Origin: Acidobacteriota bacterium
GTDB lineage: Bacteria > Actinomycetota > Acidimicrobiia > Acidimicrobiales > UBA8190
Length of the DNA stretch: 10,510 nt
NCBI GenBank assembly: GCA_028872975.1
Contig: JAGWNV010000067.1
Coordinates: 1-10,510, forward strand
Reading direction: 5' to 3'
Below are positions 6,039-10,510 of the stretch, piece by piece; position 1 is the first letter of the stretch, and every line of letters starts with the position of its first letter. Made by a program: the position numbers and the translations under genes. The notes beneath the pieces were generated by a model, which ran no database searches, had not been told where the DNA came from, and was given only the letters and a program-made list of their open reading frames with translations.

Positions 6039-7843
6039 CAGCTGTGCTCCTCCTCCAGCAGGCGCTGGAGCTCGGGGGGCATCTCGGGCAGGGGCTCGGG
6101 TGCGATCGTGAACTCGCCCCCGGATCCCAGGCGCTGGACGAAGTTGACCTTTCCGAGCTCGGGGTCGGCCTTGGGATAGTCGTCTCTCGTGTGGCCCCCC
6201 CGGCTCTCGCGGCGCTCGAGGGCTCCCTTGGCCACGAGGCGGGACACGGTGAGCATCGAGGGCAGGTCGGTGGCCAGGTTCCAGCCCGGGTTGTAGACGC
6301 GGCCCCCCGTGACCGACACCCGGGTGGCCCGGTCGTCGAGCTCATCGAGCTCCTCGAGGGCCTCGACGAGCTCGGACTCGGTCCGGATGATCCCGACGAG
6401 GGCCTGCATCGTGCGCTGGAGGGACTGGTGCAGGTCGTAGGGGCTCTCCCCGCCCTCCCGGCCGAAGGGGGCCTCGGCGTCGGACAGGGCCCGCTCGACG
6501 TCGCCGGCCTCGGGGGAGGGTGCCCCGCTCCTGCCCTCGGCGAAGTCGGCGGCCGCCATGCCGGCCCGGCGGCCGAAGACGAGGAGGTCGGACAGGGAGT
6601 TGCCCCCGAGGCGGTTGGCGCCGTGGAGGCCGGCCGCCACCTCGCCGGCGGCGAAGAGGCCGGGGACGGTGGTGGCCTCGGTGTCGGCGTCGACCCGGAT
6701 CCCGCCCATGATGTAGTGGCAGGTGGGGCCCACCTCCATGGGCTCGGCGGTGATGTCCACCCCGGCCAGCTCCTTGAACTGGTGGTACATCGAGGGCAGC
6801 CGCCGGCGGATGTACTCGGCGCTGCGCCGGGAGGCGATGTCGAGGAAGACGCCCCCGTGCGGACCGCCCCGTCCGGCCTTCACCTCGGAGTTGATGGACC
6901 GGGCCACCTCGTCACGGGGGAGCAGCTCGGGGGGCCGGCGGTTGTGCAGGTGGTCCTCGTACCAGCGGTCCGCCTCGGCCTCGCTGTCGGCCGTCTCGGC
7001 GGCGAACATGGCCGGGATGTAGTCGAACATGAACCGGGCGCCCTCGCTGTTGCGCAGCACACCTCCGTCCCCGCGGACCCCTTCGGTCACGAGGATGCCC
7101 CGCACCGACAGCGGCCAGACCATTCCGGTGGGGTGGAACTGGATGCACTCCATGTCGATGACGTCGGCGCCGGCCCACAGGGCCATGGCGTGGCCGTCGC
7201 CGGTCGACTCCCAGGAGTTCGACGTGTACAGCCAGGACTTCCCCACGCTGCCGGTGGCGACGACGACGGCCTTGGCCCGGAACTCGACGTAGTCCCCCGA
7301 CGCCCGCCAGTAGGCGATGGCCCCGCTCACCCGTCCTTCGGCGTCTTTCAGGAGTCGGAGGACCTTGCACTCCATGTAGACGTCGACGTCGAGGGCCACG
7401 GCGCGCTGCTGGAGGGTCCGGATCATCTCGAGTCCGGTCCGGTCGCCCACGTGGGCCAGGCGGGCGTAGCGGTGCCCGCCGAAGTCCCGCTGGAGGATCC
7501 GGCCGTCGGCGGTCCGATCGAAGAGGGCTCCCCACCGCTCGAGCTCGTAGATGCGGTCGGGCGCCTCCTGGGCGTGGAGCTGGGCCATCCGCCAGTTGTT
7601 GAGCAGCTTCCCGCCCCGCATGGTGTCGCGGAAGTGGACCTGCCAGTTGTCCTCGGGCCAGACGTTGCCCATGGCTGCCGCCGCCCCGCCCTCGGCCATG
7701 ACGGTGTGGGCCTTGCCGAGGAGCGACTTGCAGACGAGGGCCGTCCGCAGGCCCCGCTCCTTGGCCTCGATGGCGGCCCGCAGACCGGCGCCGCCGGCGC
7801 CGATCACGATGACGTCGTACTCGTGGCTCTCGTACTCGGGCAT
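6038..7843 (-). CDS. sdhA: Succinate dehydrogenase flavoprotein subunit (SdhA, Sdh1 type)
   Basis: The catalytic subunit, oxidising succinate to fumarate with covalently bound FAD on the cytosolic side of the membrane. The 601-residue product has the dinucleotide loop GAGGAGLRAA (residues 15-24) and His46 in KAHTVMAEGG, equivalent to the histidine that carries FAD in E. coli SdhA. It also has the substrate-site motifs FHPTG, TEGVRGDGG, GPTCHYIMGG and HGANRLGGNS. The capping domain and the C-terminal helical domain, ending near the SdhB contact, are complete. The open frame extends upstream through sdhC, but the ATG at 7843 gives the correct N-terminus (EYDVIVIGAG soon after) and has GGGAGAG about 6 bases upstream. 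It follows sdhC by 23 bases and overlaps sdhB by one base, so the three form one operon. Confidence 0.96.
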   Translation of the reverse strand: MPEYESHEYDVIVIGAGGAGLRAAIEAKERGLRTALVCKSLLGKAHTVMAEGGAAAAMGNVWPEDNWQVHFRDTMRGGKLLNNWRMAQLHAQEAPDRIYELERWGALFDRTADGRILQRDFGGHRYARLAHVGDRTGLEMIRTLQQRAVALDVDVYMECKVLRLLKDAEGRVSGAIAYWRASGDYVEFRAKAVVVATGSVGKSWLYTSNSWESTGDGHAMALWAGADVIDMECIQFHPTGMVWPLSVRGILVTEGVRGDGGVLRNSEGARFMFDYIPAMFAAETADSEAEADRWYEDHLHNRRPPELLPRDEVARSINSEVKAGRGGPHGGVFLDIASRRSAEYIRRRLPSMYHQFKELAGVDITAEPMEVGPTCHYIMGGIRVDADTEATTVPGLFAAGEVAAGLHGANRLGGNSLSDLLVFGRRAGMAAADFAEGRSGAPSPEAGDVERALSDAEAPFGREGGESPYDLHQSLQRTMQALVGIIRTESELVEALEELDELDDRATRVSVTGGRVYNPGWNLATDLPSMLTVSRLVAKGALERRESRGGHTRDDYPKADPELGKVNFVQRLGSGGEFTIAPEPLPEMPPELQRLLEEEHS

Positions 7844-7866
7844 GAGGGTCTCTCCCGGCTCGCCGC

Positions 7867-8694
7867 TCAGAAGAGCTTGGGGTCGCTGATCCAGCCGCTC
7901 GCCACCAGCCGGATGTAGAGGTCGGCGAAGGTCACCCAGAAGAGGCTCAGCCAGGCGATCTCCATGTGCCGGTGGTTGAGGGGGGTGAGGAACTTCCACA
8001 GCCGGTAGCGGACGGGGGCCTTCGAGAACTGGTTGACGTGGCCGCCACAGGCGTGCCGGCAGAAGTGGCACGACAGCGAGTAGGCCCACAGGAGCGCGGC
8101 GTTGACCACCAGCACCAGGGTGCCGATGCTCACCCCGATCCCGCCCTGTCCCGGCATCCGGAAGGCCATCACGGCGTCGATGGTCAAGATGACGTTGAAG
8201 ACGAGGGCGAGGAACCAGAAGTAGCGGTGGGCGTTCTGGAAGACGAGGGGGAAGCGGCTCTCGCCGGTGTAGCGGGAGTGGCCGTCGGCCACGGCGCACG
8301 CCGGGGGGGCCTGCCAGAAGCTCCGGTAGTAGGCCTTGCGGTAGTAGTAGCAGGTGAACCGGAAGCCCCCGGGAATGGCCGCCGCGAAGATGGCCGGCGT
8401 GATCGTCCACCAGTGGAGGACGAGGAAGGTCCCGTGCGCCCCCGGTACGCAGCTGCCCGTGATGCACGGTGAGTAGAACGGCGAGATGAGGTCCCGGTGG
8501 GCCGAGGCGCCCACGAAGTAGTAGGCGTTCTGGAAGATGGCCCAGGCCAGGTAGGTGACGATCACGGTGAGGAAGACCGTGGTCGCCGCCGGGAACCGCC
8601 ACCAGGCGTCCCGCCGCAGCGTCCTGACGTCGGGGCCACCTCGCACGCCTCCGAGGTTGACGGAGACCGGCTCCACGTCCTCCAGTGTGCTCAC
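7867..8694 (-). CDS. sdhC: Succinate dehydrogenase membrane subunit (SdhC), Sdh1 (Rieske-cluster) type
   Basis: The single membrane anchor that passes electrons to quinone. The 275-residue product has about five hydrophobic segments (near 35-60, 88-112, 155-178, 186-208 and 246-266). It matches in size and gene order the anchor of mycobacterial Sdh1 (Rv0249c-Rv0248c-Rv0247c), which has one membrane subunit instead of SdhC plus SdhD. It contains FTCYYYRK (113-120), PPACAV (130-135) and the dense CHFCRHACGGH (209-219). Mycobacterial Sdh1 is reported to hold a Rieske-type [2Fe-2S] cluster inside the membrane; the Cys and His residues here are candidate ligands, but I cannot assign them individually. 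The GTG at 8694 is chosen over in-frame ATGs at 8817 and 8820 because AGGAGG lies 9 bases upstream and the length fits. It is first in the operon. Confidence 0.88.
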   Translation of the reverse strand: MSTLEDVEPVSVNLGGVRGGPDVRTLRRDAWWRFPAATTVFLTVIVTYLAWAIFQNAYYFVGASAHRDLISPFYSPCITGSCVPGAHGTFLVLHWWTITPAIFAAAIPGGFRFTCYYYRKAYYRSFWQAPPACAVADGHSRYTGESRFPLVFQNAHRYFWFLALVFNVILTIDAVMAFRMPGQGGIGVSIGTLVLVVNAALLWAYSLSCHFCRHACGGHVNQFSKAPVRYRLWKFLTPLNHRHMEIAWLSLFWVTFADLYIRLVASGWISDPKLF

Positions 8695-8703
8695 GCCCTC
8701 GCT

Positions 8704-8709
8704 CCTCCT
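8704..8709 (-). promoter_or_regulatory. Ribosome binding site of sdhC (AGGAGG)
   Basis: A consensus AGGAGG lies 9 bases before the GTG at 8694 and settles that start. In-frame ATG codons about 41 residues further upstream have no such site. Confidence 0.75.
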
Positions 8710-8902
8710 GTTCCTCGGCGCGGCGTGGCCCACCCCTCCACGTGCACCAGGCCCCACCTCGGCGCCGTGCTTCCCCCAGCCCGGGCGCGTCGTCGGCAGG
8801 GCACCGACGGCCCTCATCATTCCACTACGACGGCCCACGGGCGAACCTCCGCGGGGCCCCGCCGGCGGGCCCGTCGCCGGCACGGCTCGGGGACCCCCGG
8901 CG
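8710..8902. other. Divergent sdhC/MoxR-gene promoter region
   Basis: No gene is visible here. On the minus strand AATGAT at 8821-8816 is the least GC-rich point and a weak -10 candidate for sdh, about 120 bases before the GTG; no clear -35 precedes it. On the MoxR side an inverted repeat, GCCGGCG at 8861-8867 and CGCCGGC at 8875-8881, lies about 20 bases before the -10 box. A 12-base palindrome, GCGGGGCCCCGC, adjoins it at 8851-8862. In such GC-rich DNA both may be chance, but their position suits an operator. Confidence 0.35.
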
Positions 8903-8908
8903 TAGGCT
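8903..8908 (+). promoter_or_regulatory. Probable -10 box of the MoxR gene (TAGGCT)
   Basis: TAGGCT ends exactly 6 bases before the ATG at 8915, so the transcript should start at or next to the start codon. The surrounding 11-mer GTAGGCTCGCC is identical to the one before icd. There is no Shine-Dalgarno sequence. Confidence 0.55.
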
Positions 8909-8914
8909 CGCCCC

Positions 8915-10351
8915 ATGAGCACCTTCTTCCCTCCCGAGCCCCCCGCCGGTGCTGCCGCCACCCTGGGGGAGCTCCTTGCCTCCGGCTGGGAGCCGGTCCC
9001 GGTCCACGAGGAGATCCGCCGCAACGCCGTGGCTCGCATCTCCGAGGGCCGGCCCGTGGTGGCCGGGGTGCTGGGCTTCGAGGACACGGTGCTGCCCCAG
9101 CTGGAGAACGCCCTCCTGGCCGGCCACGACGTCATCCTCCTGGGCGAACGGGGCCAGGCCAAGACCCGCATCGTCCGCTCCCTCGTCGAGCTGCTCGACG
9201 AGTGGGTGCCCACCGTCGCCGGATCGGAGATCCGCGACGACCCCGCCAACCCGGTGTCGCGCTACGCCCGGGACCTCGTGGCCGCCGAAGGCGACGCCAC
9301 CCCGGTCCAGTGGGTGCACCGCAGCGTCCGCTTCGCCGAGAAGCTGGCCACGCCCGACACCTCCATCGCCGATCTCATCGGCGAGGTCGACCCCATCAAG
9401 GTGGCCGAGGGCCGGTACCTCTCCGACGAGCTGACCCTTCACTACGGCCTCGTGCCCCGGGCCAACCGCGGCATCTTCGCCGTGAACGAGCTGCCCGACC
9501 TCGCCGAGCGGATCCAGGTGGGGCTCCTGAACGTCCTCGAGGAGCGTGACGTCCAGATCCGGGGCTTCACCGTCCGGCTCCCCCTCGACGTCCTGCTGGT
9601 GGCCACGGCCAACCCCGAGGACTACACCAACCGGGGCCGGATCATCACGCCCTTGAAGGACCGGTTCGGTGCCCAGATCCGCACCCACTACCCGCCCGAC
9701 ACCGAGACCGAGCTCGCCATCGTCCACCAGGAGGCCCGCGCCCCGGCCGCCGTCGTCGGCGGCCCCCGCCTCGAGGTCCCCGGGTTCATGGCCGAGGTGG
9801 TGGCCGAGGTCTCCCAACTGGCCCGTCAGAGCCCGCACGTCAACCAGCGCTCGGGGGTGTCGGTGCGCCTCAGCATCTCCAACTACGAGACCCTGGCCGC
9901 CAACGCCCTGCGCCGCGCCCTGCGGCTGCACGAGCCCGAGGCGGTGCCGCGCGTGAGCGACCTCGCCGCCATCGTCACCTCCACCCAGGGCAAGATCGAG
10001 ATCGAGGCCCTCGAGGAGGGGCGCGAGGAGCGCATCCTCCAGGGGCTCGTCTCCGCCGCCGTGCTGAGCGTCTTCCGCCGCCGGGTGCCCACCGAGCAGC
10101 TCGGGCCGGTGGTGACCGCCTTCGACGAGGCCCGCGTGGTCCACGCCGGCGACGACCTGCCCGCCTCCGCCTACGCCGAGATGCTCACCAGCCTCCCCGC
10201 CCTCGAGACCCCGGTGCTCGCCCTGGCCGGGGGGGAGTCGCCCGGGGCCATGGCCTCGGCGGCGGAGTTCGTCCTCGAGGGCCTGCACCTCACCAAGCGG
10301 CTCAACAAGGAGGCGGCCGGCGGCAAGGCCACCTACCGGGGACGGGGATGA
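8915..10351 (+). CDS. MoxR-type AAA+ ATPase (magnesium-chelatase-like)
   Basis: A 478-residue cytosolic AAA+ ATPase of the MoxR/chelatase-I-like class, which typically works with a VWA-domain partner to remodel or activate another protein or insert a cofactor; the substrate here is unknown. It has Walker A GERGQAKT (residues 77-84, with Lys83 and Thr84). Walker B is FAVNE (188-192), where Asn replaces the usual Asp but the catalytic Glu192 is kept. Sensor 1 is TANPED (231-236), an Arg-finger candidate lies in LKDRF (247-251), and sensor 2 is in SGVSVRLS (313-320). About 100 residues separate Walker A and B, longer than in minimal MoxR proteins. M. tuberculosis Rv0958 and Rv0959 are, as I recall, the equivalent pair. 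It ends in an ATGA overlap with the next gene, so the two are co-translated. The ATG at 8915 follows a TAGGCT box. Confidence 0.88.
   Translation: MSTFFPPEPPAGAAATLGELLASGWEPVPVHEEIRRNAVARISEGRPVVAGVLGFEDTVLPQLENALLAGHDVILLGERGQAKTRIVRSLVELLDEWVPTVAGSEIRDDPANPVSRYARDLVAAEGDATPVQWVHRSVRFAEKLATPDTSIADLIGEVDPIKVAEGRYLSDELTLHYGLVPRANRGIFAVNELPDLAERIQVGLLNVLEERDVQIRGFTVRLPLDVLLVATANPEDYTNRGRIITPLKDRFGAQIRTHYPPDTETELAIVHQEARAPAAVVGGPRLEVPGFMAEVVAEVSQLARQSPHVNQRSGVSVRLSISNYETLAANALRRALRLHEPEAVPRVSDLAAIVTSTQGKIEIEALEEGREERILQGLVSAAVLSVFRRRVPTEQLGPVVTAFDEARVVHAGDDLPASAYAEMLTSLPALETPVLALAGGESPGAMASAAEFVLEGLHLTKRLNKEAAGGKATYRGRG
9916..9959 (+). repeat. First copy of a 44-base exact repeat
   Basis: This stretch inside the MoxR gene (encoding ALRLHEPEAVPRVS) is repeated base for base at 10467-10510. 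The copy here fits smoothly into the gene, so it is the original. Confidence 0.9.
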
Positions 10352-10510
10352 CGCACCGCTGGGAGTACCGCCGCTGGGACGGCAGCCAGCGCTCCACCGT
10401 CGACGAGATCGACGAGCTCTTCTCCGATCTCGCCGACGACCTGCTCTACCACGGCGACCCCGACGCCGCCCTGCGGCTGCACGAGCCCGAGGCGGTGCCG
10501 CGCGTGAGCG
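10348..10510 (+). CDS. Probable VWA-domain protein, N-terminal fragment
   Basis: The ATG at 10348 overlaps the stop of the MoxR gene as ATGA, and 54 codons are visible before the edge. The first 39 or so residues (starting THRWEYRRWDGSQ, then an acidic helical stretch DEIDELFSDLADDLLYHGD) resemble the N-termini of long VWA-domain proteins encoded next to MoxR-type ATPases. In those, a C-terminal VWA domain binds metal and the ATPase partner. The VWA domain itself lies outside the window, so the call rests on context and the N-terminal pattern. The last 15 residues come from a 44-base stretch identical to part of the preceding gene and probably do not belong to the real protein. Confidence 0.55.
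   Translation, partial: MTHRWEYRRWDGSQRSTVDEIDELFSDLADDLLYHGDPDAALRLHEPEAVPRVS
10467..10510 (+). repeat. Second copy of the 44-base repeat, at the window end; likely assembly artefact
   Basis: The last 44 bases are identical to 9916-9959 and in the same reading frame. The two places share only CGCCCTGCGG-type codons that both genes would have anyway, so a false join at that short similarity is the simplest explanation. Confidence 0.7.

Noticed and set aside
6044..7918. A 624-codon plus-strand open frame antisense to sdhA.
   Set aside because: Its product is a Gly/Val/Ala/His-rich antisense shadow with no domain; sdhA is complete and motif-rich on the other strand.
8695..8820. In-frame ATG starts for sdhC at 8817 and 8820.
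   Set aside because: They would add about 41 Gly/Arg/Pro-rich residues without a Shine-Dalgarno site; the GTG at 8694 has AGGAGG 9 bases upstream and gives the length of mycobacterial Sdh1 anchors.
8995..10275. Calling the MoxR-type ATPase a true magnesium chelatase subunit for chlorophyll or cobalamin synthesis.
   Set aside because: No pigment or corrin pathway gene is nearby, and this MoxR/VWA class is commonly misnamed by its resemblance to ChlI/BchI.
8825..10288. A 487-codon minus-strand open frame antisense to the MoxR gene.
   Set aside because: Low-complexity Gly/Asp/His-rich antisense shadow; the plus strand has full AAA+ motifs.

Overview
The window is a roughly 10.5 kb piece of very GC-rich bacterial DNA (clearly above 65% by eye). 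It carries central-metabolism genes whose protein types point to the Actinomycetota. The best fit is an uncultured-type lineage such as the Acidimicrobiia, but that taxonomic call is inference. The support is a mycobacterial Sdh1-type succinate dehydrogenase (sdhC-sdhA-sdhB), a MoxR/VWA gene pair like the one in mycobacteria, and genes that start directly after a TAnnnT -10 box with no Shine-Dalgarno sequence, as in actinobacterial leaderless transcripts.

Layout from left to right. A universal stress protein gene on the minus strand runs off the left edge (1-567). Divergent from it on the plus strand come metF (652-1536), icd (1547-2746) and mdh (2824-3813). These meet, 12 bases apart, a minus-strand block read from right to left: sdhC (7867-8694), sdhA (6038-7843), sdhB (5226-6038), a 72-residue helical protein (4891-5109), a small ABM-like dimeric alpha/beta-barrel protein (4440-4715) and a MarR-family regulator (3826-4347). 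Divergent from sdhC, on the plus strand, are a MoxR-type AAA+ ATPase (8915-10351) and the start of a probable VWA-domain partner (from 10348), cut by the right edge.

Three TCA-cycle steps are encoded together. Icd makes 2-oxoglutarate and NADPH, the Sdh complex oxidises succinate and feeds electrons to quinone, and malate dehydrogenase closes the cycle. MetF links to methyl-group supply for methionine. The two arms, metF-icd-mdh and sdhCAB with its followers, converge on a hairpin at 3798-3824 that could stop transcription from both sides.

The most informative structure is regulatory. The four complete plus-strand genes each start 6-9 bases after a TAnnnT box; in icd that box contains the metF stop codon. 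Most minus-strand genes have clear Shine-Dalgarno sites instead. The ABM-like gene has a textbook promoter (TTGACA, 17 bases, TAACTT), and its -10 box and likely start point are covered by two abutting perfect palindromes, a plausible operator for the MarR regulator encoded next. A 13-bp perfect inverted repeat lies between those two genes. GC-only hairpins also follow icd and the helical-protein gene.

The last 44 bases exactly repeat 9916-9959, in the same reading frame, and are more likely an assembly artefact than biology. I see no tRNA, rRNA, CRISPR array, insertion sequence or phage gene. I found no convincing wholly new system. The strongest second-look items are the MarR/ABM regulatory unit, the Cys/His cluster in SdhC, the leaderless-start pattern and the terminal duplication.
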